Part shown: piece by piece, positions 24,640 to 33,489 of the stretch | Numbering within the stretch: position 1 is the first letter of the stretch | Layout of the letters: each line of letters opens with the position of its first letter | Source: Gammaproteobacteria bacterium | GTDB taxonomy: Bacteria > Pseudomonadota > Gammaproteobacteria > Pseudomonadales > Azotimanducaceae | Length of the DNA: 38,299 bases | Direction of reading: 5' to 3' | Assembly (NCBI GenBank): GCA_012961165.1 | Contig: DTZW01000080.1 | Coordinates: 1 to 38,299 of the forward strand | The notes under the pieces: generated by a model | What the model was told of the DNA's origin: nothing | What the model saw: the letters and a program-made list of their open reading frames with translations, nothing else | Databases searched by the model: none | Program-made: the position numbers and the translations under genes

Positions 24640-25434
24640 ATGAGTTTTGAAACTATTCTTGTTGATGTCGAAGACGGCATCATGACGATCACGATGAACC
24701 GCCCGGAACGTTTGAATGCATGGACCCACCAGATGGGTAGTGAAATGGAGTCTGTGCTGAAACAGGGAAACAGTGATGCCGATGTCGAAGCGTTTGTTGT
24801 AACCGGTAGCGGCCGTGGGTTTTGTGCTGGCGCTGACGTGAAAGATCTTTTTCAGGCACAGGCAGAATCAGGGGAGGTGAGACAGGGCTCCAGGGAACCG
24901 GGGAACTGGGTTGCTACCGTCAGGAACTCGAAACCGGTGGTAGCCGCGGTAAACGGCGCCGCGATTGGTGTTGGCCTGACCCAGATACTGCCGATGGATT
25001 ACATTATCGCCGCATCTGGCGCCAAGCTGAGTTGTCGATTTATCAAAATGGGGCTGGTGCCGGAACTGGCAAGCTCTCATTTTCTGGTCACAAGGTGTGG
25101 CATGGGGGCAGCCAGTGAACTCATGCTGTCCGGTAAGACGGTCACTGCTGAAGAGGCGAAAGAGCTTCGTTTGGTAGACAAAGTTGTTGCGCCGGAGGAT
25201 CTGTTGTCAGAAGCATCAGCCGTCGCGAAGTCCATGGGAGAGAATCCCCAGTCAGCCCTTGCGATGGTGAAGGGGCTGATCTTCGAAAACATGGCGGAAA
25301 CAGACATCAGCCTGGTTCAAAAAAGAGAACTGGCTGCACTGATGAAGTGCTACGAGTCTGCGGAACATAAAGAAGCGATCGCAGCGTTCCTGGAAAAGCG
25401 TGATCCTGATTTCAAAGGTATTTTAGGACGCTAG
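24640..25434 (+). CDS. Enoyl-CoA hydratase/isomerase family protein
   Basis: 264-residue crotonase. Oxyanion-hole segments are GFCAGADVKDLF and AVNGAAIGVGLTQIL; the catalytic region KMGLVPELASSHFLVTR has a Glu in PELASS at the place of the first catalytic Glu, and ASELMLSGK holds the second. This pattern is seen in 2-enoyl-CoA hydratases of medium-chain and aromatic pathways. The C-terminus, AAFLEKRDPDFKG, is typical. The reaction expected is hydration of a 2-enoyl-CoA. It ends in CTAG shared with the stop of the convergent MFS gene. An intact relative of the fragment at 24007-24297, but not a close copy. Confidence 0.92.
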   Translation: MSFETILVDVEDGIMTITMNRPERLNAWTHQMGSEMESVLKQGNSDADVEAFVVTGSGRGFCAGADVKDLFQAQAESGEVRQGSREPGNWVATVRNSKPVVAAVNGAAIGVGLTQILPMDYIIAASGAKLSCRFIKMGLVPELASSHFLVTRCGMGAASELMLSGKTVTAEEAKELRLVDKVVAPEDLLSEASAVAKSMGENPQSALAMVKGLIFENMAETDISLVQKRELAALMKCYESAEHKEAIAAFLEKRDPDFKGILGR

Positions 25435-26717
25435 TCCGGTTTGAAGGAAGGGGATGTATATTTCGAGAGGTCAGTGAACGCGAAGCCGTAGATACAAACT
25501 GCTGCAGAAATGAACATGGCCGGCAGCATTGCATTCATGGTGCCGAAGCCTTCGATGATAAAGCCAATGACCAACGCACCAACGGGCATGCTCCCCATCA
25601 TTCCCAGTGTATAGACACTCAGTACCCGTGCCAGATATTCTGGCTCACTCGCCTCCTGCATGATGGCGCGAGAGAGGTTGGTGGTGACGCCCATGTTCAA
25701 GCCCCAGACGAACAATACGGCCATCAGCACCCACCATTCCGGCTGAATCCAGACCAGGTAGATGATGAAGATTCTAGTGAACTGCATGATAAGGAACCAC
25801 AATCCCGGTTTCTCCAGTGGCATGATACGAAACTGGATGATGTTGGATATGGTTGCGCCGGCGTAGAACACGATCATGATGGTGGCAAGACCCAGTGCAT
25901 CGCCGTCGTAAACTCGCTTCACAATAAAGGGCAGGGCGGTCATGAAGGCGCCGGCGTTAAAAACACCTGACGTAAATGTAATGGTCAGTGTGTGGAAGAT
26001 ATTCTTATTTTTGTACGAGGCCCTGAAACCATCGAGCATGCTGTCGAAGGTTGAACTTTTCTTGTTGCGTCGTGCTATCGGAAGAGGGGCTATTTTCATC
26101 ACGGTCAGGGCACCGAGCACCAGGCTGGCCGACTGAATTAATAAGATATTTCCTACGCCAACAATTTCCATTTGACCGGCTAGAATCAGTCCCAGCATCT
26201 GGACAATAAAGCCCACCGCGGTTGCTGCCGTAACACCGCGCTGAACATCGGTGCCTACCACCCGATTCAGGATTGCCTGTTGCGCAGGGCTGCTGAATGA
26301 AATCGCTGTACTCATTACAATACCGAACAGGCTAACCGTCCAGATGTTCAGTAGACCAATCTCTGTCATTCCAAACAGGGCAAGTGGGAACAACCAGGCG
26401 ACGGCGTACACCTTGAGCAGGAACGATCTTGCATCGGTTCGATCTGCGCTGGCGCCACCCCATAGCATTAGCACAATCCCCGGCAGCCCGATCAGAGCCT
26501 GGACCATGCCGACCTGGTCTGCAGGAAGCAGAAGGATGCCCACTAGCAGCCAGCTCAGCAGTAATTGCTGCATGGCAGTCGCGGTACCGGTAAAGGCCGT
26601 GGTTCCCAGGTAAATTCTGAACTGTGAATTTTGCCAGAGGCTGGTGTGCTGCTCGTTCAAATGGCTGCTTCTATCAGGGGTAGGGGTAATGAGTGTCGAT
26701 ACAGGCAGACTAACCAT
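25431..26717 (-). CDS. MFS transporter (MFS_3, EntS-like)
   Basis: 428 residues with about 12 membrane segments. GGASADRTDARSFLLK between helices 2 and 3 is the MFS loop motif (G..aDR). SFSSPAQQAILNRVV and a cytoplasmic central loop with RRNKKSSTFDSMLDGFR fit MFS_3 exporters. The substrate is unknown; export of a small organic acid or metabolite is plausible. TTG 26729 is in frame, but ATG 26717 is the better start, although without a ribosome site. It is divergent from the acyl-CoA dehydrogenase gene at 26867 and may share its regulator. Confidence 0.88.
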   Translation of the reverse strand: MVSLPVSTLITPTPDRSSHLNEQHTSLWQNSQFRIYLGTTAFTGTATAMQQLLLSWLLVGILLLPADQVGMVQALIGLPGIVLMLWGGASADRTDARSFLLKVYAVAWLFPLALFGMTEIGLLNIWTVSLFGIVMSTAISFSSPAQQAILNRVVGTDVQRGVTAATAVGFIVQMLGLILAGQMEIVGVGNILLIQSASLVLGALTVMKIAPLPIARRNKKSSTFDSMLDGFRASYKNKNIFHTLTITFTSGVFNAGAFMTALPFIVKRVYDGDALGLATIMIVFYAGATISNIIQFRIMPLEKPGLWFLIMQFTRIFIIYLVWIQPEWWVLMAVLFVWGLNMGVTTNLSRAIMQEASEPEYLARVLSVYTLGMMGSMPVGALVIGFIIEGFGTMNAMLPAMFISAAVCIYGFAFTDLSKYTSPSFKPD

Positions 26718-26762
26718 TGGGCACACCAATCGCCAGAAATTTATCCAGCGAAATGCATGATG

Positions 26763-26791
26763 TTTAAAAACAGTGACTTAGAGCATATATT
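26763..26791 (+). promoter_or_regulatory. Candidate sigma-70 promoter of the FadE5/IcmF operon
   Basis: TTTAAA (26763-26768) and TATATT (26786-26791) are 17 bases apart, matching 4/6 and 5/6 of the -35 and -10 consensus. Transcription would begin near 26798, just ahead of the inverted repeat at 26811-26831. Confidence 0.5.
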
Positions 26792-26810
26792 TGAAGGGAT
26801 GCTGGAATGG

Positions 26811-26831
26811 ACTTGCTTGCTTCAAGCAAGT
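26811..26831. promoter_or_regulatory. Operator-like inverted repeat ACTTGCTTG-N3-CAAGCAAGT
   Basis: Perfect 9-base arms with a 3-base centre (CTT), 35 bases before ATG 26867 and just after the predicted transcription start. A TetR-type regulator is encoded two genes on (28646), so this is a good candidate for its autoregulatory operator. The inverted repeat also argues that the upstream in-frame ATG at 26807 is not the start. Confidence 0.65.
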
Positions 26832-26866
26832 ATCATTACACCACTTTCCACGATGTTGATATAAAG

Positions 26867-28642
26867 ATGGCAAATTACGTAGCCCCCGCCCGGGAAATTG
26901 GGTTTGTGGTCAATGAACTTTTAGACTATTCAAGACTGGTCTCACTTGCTGATTTCGCAGATGCAACGGAGGAATTGACTGGCGCGATTCTGGATGAAGC
27001 TGGAAAATTTGCAGCGCAGGTACTGGCGCCCCTTAACAGGATTGGTGATCAGCAAGGCGTGCGAATTGAAGGCGATACTATCAAGACGGCCGATGGTTTT
27101 GCGCAAGCCTACCAAATGTTCGTCGATAACCAATGGCTAAGCCTTGCACAAAACCCGCGGTATGGCGGGCAGGGCTTACCCTTTCTGATTCATCTGGCCG
27201 CGTCTGAAATGTGGAATAGTGCGTGTACCTCCCTGGCACTGTGTCCGATGCTCACCGCTGGCGGCATTGATGCCCTGGCGACTCATGCCAGTGATGAATT
27301 GAAGGACAAATACCTGCCCAACCTGATTACCGGAAAATGGACCGCAACAATGAACCTGACCGAGCCACATGCCGGTTCAGATCTGTCGACATTAAAGACT
27401 CGTGCAGAACCAGCGGGAGACCATTACCTGATAAAGGGGCAAAAGATTTACATCACCTGGGGCGAGCATGATATGACAGACAATATTGTGCATATCGTAT
27501 TGGCTCCGATGACTGATGCGCCTCCAGGTAATAAGGGTCTGTCTTTGTTCCTGGTTCCCAAGTTCCTGGTTAACGAAGATGGGTCTCTGGGTGAGCGAAA
27601 CGATGTTCGGGTTATGTCGACTGAACACAAGCTTGGTATTCATGCCAGTCCTACCTGTGTGATGGGTTTTGGTGAAAATGAAGGTGCGATTGGTTACCTG
27701 ATTGGTGAACCGGGCGATGGGCTTGCGTGTATGTTCACGCTGATGAATCACGCGCGGCTGGAAGTGGGCCTTCAGGGTGTCGCGATTTCTGAGCGGGCTT
27801 ACCAGGATGCTTTAGGTTACGCGAAGCAAAGGGTTCAGGGCCGGGACGTAGAAACAGGCGAACCTGCCGCTATTATCCTGCATGCAGATGTTCAGCGAAT
27901 GTTGATGTGCATGAAATCCCTGACCGAGGCGATGCGTGGCCTGACTTACGATGGCGCGTTTGCGCACGATTTTCGAATCCACAGTAAAGATGTAGATGAG
28001 AAGCGGCATTTCAATGAACGATTTTCGTTATTAACGCCGTTAGTAAAAGCCTGGTGTACAGAGCTCGTCAATGAAGTCACTTCGATTGGTGTCCAGGTCC
28101 ATGGTGGCATGGGCTTCATTGAAGAGACCGGTGCAGCCCAGCATTACAGGGACGCGCGAATTTCTGCTATCTATGAGGGTACTAATGGTATCCAGGCGAA
28201 CGACCTGGTTGGCCGAAAGGTATTGCGGGATCAGGGTGCGGCGCTGGGGTCTTATCTTGAGGAAATCCTGGAGACGGCAGAGCGAATCGAGCCCGATGAA
28301 AGACTTAAGCCAATTGCCGTTAAATTAAAAGATGCAGTGAGCAACCTGCAGTCAGCTTCTCACTATGTTATTGAAAATGCCCCGGGCAGCCAGAAGTTTG
28401 TCGGAGCAGTCGCGTACAACTTCCTGATGATGATGGGTTATGTCGCTGGAGCCTGGTATATGGCCAGGTCGGCTGAGAAAGCCGTTACAGAACTGGATGG
28501 CTCGGACAAGGCTTTTTATGAAAGGAAACTGGCGTCGGTGAACTTCTACTTTGCGCAACTCCTGCCAAGGCACAAGGGTTACCAGGAAGCAGTGATAGCT
28601 GGTGCAGAAATTGGTGTTTCACTCAATGAAGCGTGTTTCTAG
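26867..28642 (+). CDS. Long acyl-CoA dehydrogenase, FadE5-like
   Basis: 591 residues, the long type with an extra C-terminal domain. LTEPHAGSDLSTL, VHGGMGFIEETGAAQHYRDA and IYEGTNGIQANDL are clear; Glu437 in YEGT is the expected catalytic base. The C-terminus (FYERKLASVNFYFAQLLPR and SLNEACF) resembles mycobacterial FadE5. The expected reaction is FAD-dependent desaturation of acyl-CoA with electrons passed to ETF. ATG 26807 is in frame and has AAGGGA before it, but MANYVAPAREIGFVV from 26867 is where family members begin, and the operator-like repeat lies between the two. First gene of an operon with TetR and IcmF, 3 bases before TetR. Confidence 0.92.
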   Translation: MANYVAPAREIGFVVNELLDYSRLVSLADFADATEELTGAILDEAGKFAAQVLAPLNRIGDQQGVRIEGDTIKTADGFAQAYQMFVDNQWLSLAQNPRYGGQGLPFLIHLAASEMWNSACTSLALCPMLTAGGIDALATHASDELKDKYLPNLITGKWTATMNLTEPHAGSDLSTLKTRAEPAGDHYLIKGQKIYITWGEHDMTDNIVHIVLAPMTDAPPGNKGLSLFLVPKFLVNEDGSLGERNDVRVMSTEHKLGIHASPTCVMGFGENEGAIGYLIGEPGDGLACMFTLMNHARLEVGLQGVAISERAYQDALGYAKQRVQGRDVETGEPAAIILHADVQRMLMCMKSLTEAMRGLTYDGAFAHDFRIHSKDVDEKRHFNERFSLLTPLVKAWCTELVNEVTSIGVQVHGGMGFIEETGAAQHYRDARISAIYEGTNGIQANDLVGRKVLRDQGAALGSYLEEILETAERIEPDERLKPIAVKLKDAVSNLQSASHYVIENAPGSQKFVGAVAYNFLMMMGYVAGAWYMARSAEKAVTELDGSDKAFYERKLASVNFYFAQLLPRHKGYQEAVIAGAEIGVSLNEACF

Positions 28643-28645
28643 ATC

Positions 28646-29281
28646 ATGACTTTGAAGAGCCCGAGCACACGCCGTACGCAGGCTGAGCGAACGGAGATTT
28701 CGGACAACCGGATGCTTGAGGCGGCAGTTGAGCTGATTGTAGATCGCGGCCCGGCTGCGACCAGCCTGAAAGAAGTAGGGTTAAAAGCTGGTTATTCCAG
28801 AGGCCTGGCCGGGCAAAGGTTCGGTTCCAAAGATAAGTTGTTCGCATTTGTATTACGTCAGGTTGGTGACAGCTGGCTCGCGCAATTGAAGCAGAGGACT
28901 GACCGGCAAACGGGCCTTGCGGCTATTCATGATGCGCTGGATGAGCACTATAAATTTTGTGTTGAGGCCCCTAACCAGGTGCGAGCCTTCTATACGCTCT
29001 GGTTTGAATCCGTCAATGCAGGTTCTGAACTTACAGAGATTATTAGCAACATTCATAACCGGCGTCATCAAGACGTCTTTGCCTGGATCATGACTGATTC
29101 GGCCGTGGGCGAGCGGATTAAACCCAATGCCGATGCCATTGCAGGACAGTTTTGCGCCTCGGTCATCGGCATTGTCTACTATTGGTTGGCGAATCCATCA
29201 GCCCTGAAAGAAACACGGAAACTACACGAAAACTTAAAGAAAACAATGACGCTGATGCTTGCGTCGGAACAAGAGGAATAA
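28646..29281 (+). CDS. TetR/AcrR-family transcriptional regulator
   Basis: 211 residues. The N-terminal helix-turn-helix (about 20-70) has RMLEAAVELIVDRG, SLKEVGLKAGYSRGLAGQRF and GSKDKLFAFVL; the rest is a ligand-binding helical domain. It is placed between the acyl-CoA dehydrogenase (3 bases before) and IcmF (3 bases after), so it likely represses this operon and responds to an acyl-CoA or acid. The inverted repeat at 26811-26831 is a candidate binding site. Confidence 0.92.
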   Translation: MTLKSPSTRRTQAERTEISDNRMLEAAVELIVDRGPAATSLKEVGLKAGYSRGLAGQRFGSKDKLFAFVLRQVGDSWLAQLKQRTDRQTGLAAIHDALDEHYKFCVEAPNQVRAFYTLWFESVNAGSELTEIISNIHNRRHQDVFAWIMTDSAVGERIKPNADAIAGQFCASVIGIVYYWLANPSALKETRKLHENLKKTMTLMLASEQEE

Positions 29282-29284
29282 CGC

Positions 29285-32200
29285 ATGTCAGAAGCGGAAG
29301 TCAGATCAGTAGAAGGTAGTACTGAACCAACAACGAAACTACCTCCGCTACGATTCGTCACGGCAGCGAGTTTGTTTGATGGCCATGATGCTTCCATCAA
29401 CATCATGCGGCGAATTCTTCAGTCACTTGGTGTGGAAGTCATTCACCTGGCTCATAACCGGTCAGTCGCCGAGGTAGTACAGGCGGCATTACAGGAAGAT
29501 GTGCAGGGCATTGCCATCAGTTCTTACCAGGGTGGGCATGTAGAGTACTTTAAGTACATTGTCGATATGTTGAAGGAAAACGACGCCGGGCATATCAAGG
29601 TGTTTGGTGGTGGGGGCGGCGTCATCGTGCCCGAAGAAATCCAGGAACTTCATGACTATGGAGTCTCAAAGATTTATTCGCCGCAGGACGGTATGACAAT
29701 GGGCCTGGTCGGGATGATCCAGGATATGGTGGACCAATGCCGCGCAGCGGGATTTCCCAACCGAGATATCAGTAAGGCGACCGAGGACGACTACCTCGGG
29801 CTATCCAACATGATCACAGCGATCGAGCGGGGCGAGATGGGGTCTGCTGATCTTGCCGCACTTAAGCTCGGGACTGATCGCTCCACGCCCGTTCTTGGTA
29901 TTACGGGGACAGGCGGCGCAGGAAAATCTTCCCTCACGGATGAGATTATCCGCCGGTTCAGGATGGACAGTGGTGATACAGCGAAAGTAGCGGTCCTGGC
30001 CATTGATCCAACCCGTCGTAAGACAGGTGGCGCGTTACTCGGCGACCGCATACGGATGAATGCCATCTATGCGCCGAACATTTTTATGCGTTCTATCGCA
30101 ACGCGACAATCAACAGCAGAAGTTCCTTCCTACCTGACGGATATAATCGCTGCTGCGCGCAAGTTTGACTTTGATTTGATCGTGGTTGAAACACCGGGTA
30201 TCGGCCAGGGCGATGCGGGTATTGTGCCGTTTGTTGATGCATCCATGTATGTCATGACGCCGGAGTTTGGTGCCCAGAGCCAACTCGAGAAAATCGATAT
30301 GCTCGACTTCGCCGACCAGGTGATTATCAACAAGTTTGACCGGAAAGGGGCGGAAGACGCACTCCGTGATGTTGCCAAACAGGTGCAGCGTAATCGCGAA
30401 GCCTGGGATACATCGCCAAAAGAATTGCCAGTGTTCGGCACGATCGCATCGCGCTTTGGCGATGATGGTGTCTCTGCGGCCTACCATGGGTTGCTGAAGA
30501 TCCTTCGCGAGAGGGGTTTGCGAGAGTGGCAATCACAGTTACCTTATCTGGACATTCGTGTACCAAGTGTACGATCAGTCATTGTGCCTTCAAGCAGGGT
30601 CAGATACCTGGCCGAAATTGCCGAAGCAGTGCGCGAGTACCTTGCGCAGGCCAATAGCCAGGCGCGAACCGCAAGGGAACGCCAGCAGCTGGAATCAACC
30701 CAGCGAATGCTGGGTGAATCCGATGAAAGAATTGGTGTGTTGATTGAACAACGAAATGATGAACTCACGGGAGAGAACCGAAACCTGCTCGAAAACTGGC
30801 CAGCACTCAAGGAAAGCTATATTGGTGAAGAGCGAGTTGAAACAACATCTTCCGGCAAGGAAATCAGAACCCTGTTGGGCAGTGAATCCTTGTCCGGTAA
30901 CTGGATCTCCAGGGTGTCTGTACCCCAGTATGAGGATGACGGAGAGATCCTGAAGTTCCTGAAACGGGAAAACCTGCCGGGATTATTCCCTTACACCGCT
31001 GGCGTATTCCCGTTTAAACGTGAAGGTGAAGATCCCGCACGAATGTTTGCCGGGGAAGGTGATCCGGCCAGGACCAATCGCAGGTTCAAGAAGCTCTCTG
31101 AGCACTCTGATGCAAAACGTCTGTCCACCGCCTTCGATAGTGTGACCCTGTATGGGTTTGATCCTGCAGTGCGCCCGGATATTTACGGCAAGATTGGTAA
31201 TTCTGGTGTTTCTGTTGCGACGCTTGAAGATATGAAGGTGCTCTATAGCGGGTTTGATCTTTGTGACCCCCGAACCTCTGTTTCAATGACTATTAACGGC
31301 CCGGCACCAGCCATTCTGGCCATGTTCCTGAATACCGCAATCGACCAGCAGATCGATAAGTTCAAGGACAGGGAAGGTCGTGATCCGAGTGATGAAGAAA
31401 CAGCACAGTTAAAGGCCTTCGCTTTGTCGAATGTCCGTGGAACCGTTCAGGCTGATATTTTGAAAGAGGACCAGGGACAAAATACCTGCATCTTCTCTAC
31501 CGAATTCAGCCTTCGGATGATGGGCGACATTCAGCAGTACTTTATTGATAACGAGGTGCGAAACTTTTATTCGGTTTCCATCTCCGGTTACCACATAGCA
31601 GAAGCCGGTGCGAACCCGATTTCCCAGTTGGCATTTACGCTGGCCAACGGTTTCACCTTTGTTGAGACCTACCTGGCACGCGGAATGAGCATCGATGATT
31701 TTGCACCTAATCTGTCATTTTTCTTCTCTAATGGGATGGATCCGGAATACACGGTTATTGGTCGGGTCGCCAGGCGTATATGGGCAGTCGCCATGCGTGA
31801 GAAGTATGGTGCCAATGACCGAAGCCAGAAGATGAAATACCACATCCAGACATCAGGTCGATCCTTGCACGCTCAGGAAATGCAATTCAATGATATTCGG
31901 ACAACCTTGCAAGCTCTGCTCGCGATTAATGACAACTGTAACAGCCTGCATACCAACGCCTACGACGAGGCCATCACGACGCCTACGGAAGAATCTGTTC
32001 GCCGGGCGCTGGCTATCCAGTTGATCATCAACCGTGAATTCGGTGTGACGAAAACAGAAAACCCAAGCCAGGGCGCGTTCATCGTAGACGAACTGACTGA
32101 TCTGGTGGAAGAAGCGGTGCTTCGAGAGTTTGAAAGTATTTCTGATCGCGGCGGTGTACTCGGTGCGATGGAAACAGGCTACCAGCGTGGCAAGATTCAG

Positions 32201-32533
32201 GAAGAATCCATGAAGTATGAAACGCTCAAGCATGACGGCAGCCTGCCCCTGATTGGTGTCAATACGTTCCAGCCGGATACCCAGCCGGAAGAAACCACCA
32301 TAGAACTTGCCCGATCCACCGAGGAAGAAAAACAGAGCCAAATCAGACGCCTTCATGATTTTCAGGCGCGCCATAACGACACCGCCGGTGAAGCGCTGGA
32401 TAGTCTGAGGTCTGCGGTGACAGAAGGCGATAATGGATTTGAGGCACTCATGGAAGCAGTTCGACACTGCTCATTGGGTCAGTTAACTGACGCCTTCTTT
32501 GAAGTCGGTGGCCAATACCGACGAAGCACATAA
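29285..32533 (+). CDS. icmF: Fused isobutyryl-CoA mutase (IcmF)
   Basis: 1082 residues with three linked parts. B12-binding domain: SLFDGHDASINIMRR, with His34 as the cobalt ligand (DxHxx motif). G-protein chaperone domain (MeaI/MeaB-like): P-loop GITGTGGAGKSS (Lys214), DPTRRKTGGALLGDR, ETPGIGQGD and NKFD. Mutase domain: LPGLFPYTAGVFPFKR and DILKEDQGQNTCIFS. The Phe of GVFPFKR (about 575) and Gln732 of GQNTC are the residue types that mark isobutyryl-CoA mutase, where methylmalonyl-CoA mutase has Tyr and Arg. It interconverts butyryl- and isobutyryl-CoA with adenosylcobalamin; isovaleryl/pivalyl-CoA activity is known for some IcmF. GAGGA lies seven bases before ATG. Followed directly by the DUF5522 gene. 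Confidence 0.96.
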   Translation: MSEAEVRSVEGSTEPTTKLPPLRFVTAASLFDGHDASINIMRRILQSLGVEVIHLAHNRSVAEVVQAALQEDVQGIAISSYQGGHVEYFKYIVDMLKENDAGHIKVFGGGGGVIVPEEIQELHDYGVSKIYSPQDGMTMGLVGMIQDMVDQCRAAGFPNRDISKATEDDYLGLSNMITAIERGEMGSADLAALKLGTDRSTPVLGITGTGGAGKSSLTDEIIRRFRMDSGDTAKVAVLAIDPTRRKTGGALLGDRIRMNAIYAPNIFMRSIATRQSTAEVPSYLTDIIAAARKFDFDLIVVETPGIGQGDAGIVPFVDASMYVMTPEFGAQSQLEKIDMLDFADQVIINKFDRKGAEDALRDVAKQVQRNREAWDTSPKELPVFGTIASRFGDDGVSAAYHGLLKILRERGLREWQSQLPYLDIRVPSVRSVIVPSSRVRYLAEIAEAVREYLAQANSQARTARERQQLESTQRMLGESDERIGVLIEQRNDELTGENRNLLENWPALKESYIGEERVETTSSGKEIRTLLGSESLSGNWISRVSVPQYEDDGEILKFLKRENLPGLFPYTAGVFPFKREGEDPARMFAGEGDPARTNRRFKKLSEHSDAKRLSTAFDSVTLYGFDPAVRPDIYGKIGNSGVSVATLEDMKVLYSGFDLCDPRTSVSMTINGPAPAILAMFLNTAIDQQIDKFKDREGRDPSDEETAQLKAFALSNVRGTVQADILKEDQGQNTCIFSTEFSLRMMGDIQQYFIDNEVRNFYSVSISGYHIAEAGANPISQLAFTLANGFTFVETYLARGMSIDDFAPNLSFFFSNGMDPEYTVIGRVARRIWAVAMREKYGANDRSQKMKYHIQTSGRSLHAQEMQFNDIRTTLQALLAINDNCNSLHTNAYDEAITTPTEESVRRALAIQLIINREFGVTKTENPSQGAFIVDELTDLVEEAVLREFESISDRGGVLGAMETGYQRGKIQEESMKYETLKHDGSLPLIGVNTFQPDTQPEETTIELARSTEEEKQSQIRRLHDFQARHNDTAGEALDSLRSAVTEGDNGFEALMEAVRHCSLGQLTDAFFEVGGQYRRST

Positions 32534-32698
<165 letters not shown>

Positions 32699-33448
32699 TT
32701 GCGAGTTATTTCGCTGGTCCCCAGCCTTACTGAAACACTGGTTGAGTGCGGTGTCGAGGTCGTCGGGCGCACCCGATTTTGTATTCATCCTGAAGAAGTT
32801 GTGCGTAACATCCCGGTTGTCGGCGGTACCAAAAGCGTTAACTGGGATAGCTGCCATCAGCTAAAACCTGACCTGGTAGTCATGGATCGTGAAGAAAATA
32901 CGCTGCCGATGGCAGAGTCCTGCCCTTTCCCCTGGCATGCTACCCACATCACTTCAGTTGGTGCAGTCGGTGATGATCTCCAGACGCTGGCCGGTAAGCT
33001 ACAGAACCATAAGCTCGAGAAACTTAGCGCTGACTGGCAATCGCTGGCAGCCATGCCGAACCTGGATTTCACCGGCTGGGACAACCTGCCAGGTTTGATG
33101 CAATCAATCGGTTCGATACAGAGTGTCACCCGGGTCCAGTACATGATCTGGCAGGACCCCTGGATGACGATCAGCCGAAGTACTTTTATCGGCTCTGTGC
33201 TAGTTAGAACCGGCCTTGGACAGTTGCTTCCGGATTACAGTAAGCCATACCCTGAACTAACCGGCAGTAGCCTGCCGGAAGCGGACACCTGTTACTTATT
33301 TTCATCAGAGCCCTTCCCGTTTGCGAGGCATATTGAAGGGCTTGAGCGTAGAGGCTTTAATGGCGCACTGGTTGATGGTGAATTTTTTTCCTGGTTTGGC
33401 ATTCGCAGTTACAGGATGTTGAGAGATTACCTAGAGAGATACAGATGA
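32699..33448 (+). CDS. BtuF-like helical-backbone receptor without signal peptide
   Basis: 249 residues starting at TTG 32699, the base after the DUF5522 stop. RVISLVPSLTETLVECG, TRFCIHPEE and VGGTKSVNWDSCHQLKPDLVV are typical of the N-lobe of BtuF/periplasmic-binding proteins of B12 or iron-siderophore uptake; the C-lobe (VQYMIWQDPWMTISRSTFIG) also fits. Unlike BtuF it begins at the first strand of the fold, with no signal peptide, so it would stay in the cytoplasm. Next to a B12-dependent mutase it may carry or sense a cobamide, but that is inference. The in-frame UAG before it could allow a fusion with DUF5522 if read through. Confidence 0.85.
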   Translation: MRVISLVPSLTETLVECGVEVVGRTRFCIHPEEVVRNIPVVGGTKSVNWDSCHQLKPDLVVMDREENTLPMAESCPFPWHATHITSVGAVGDDLQTLAGKLQNHKLEKLSADWQSLAAMPNLDFTGWDNLPGLMQSIGSIQSVTRVQYMIWQDPWMTISRSTFIGSVLVRTGLGQLLPDYSKPYPELTGSSLPEADTCYLFSSEPFPFARHIEGLERRGFNGALVDGEFFSWFGIRSYRMLRDYLERYR

Positions 33449-33489
33449 GCTTATTGGCAAGTTTGACAATATAAAAAAAGGAATAGTCC

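Noticed and set aside
26807-26866. N-terminal extension of the FadE5-like gene
   Set aside because: ATG 26807 has a fair ribosome site, but the extension runs through a perfect inverted repeat and does not match the family start.
31853-32467. Minus-strand frame of 204 codons
   Set aside because: Antisense of the IcmF mutase domain.
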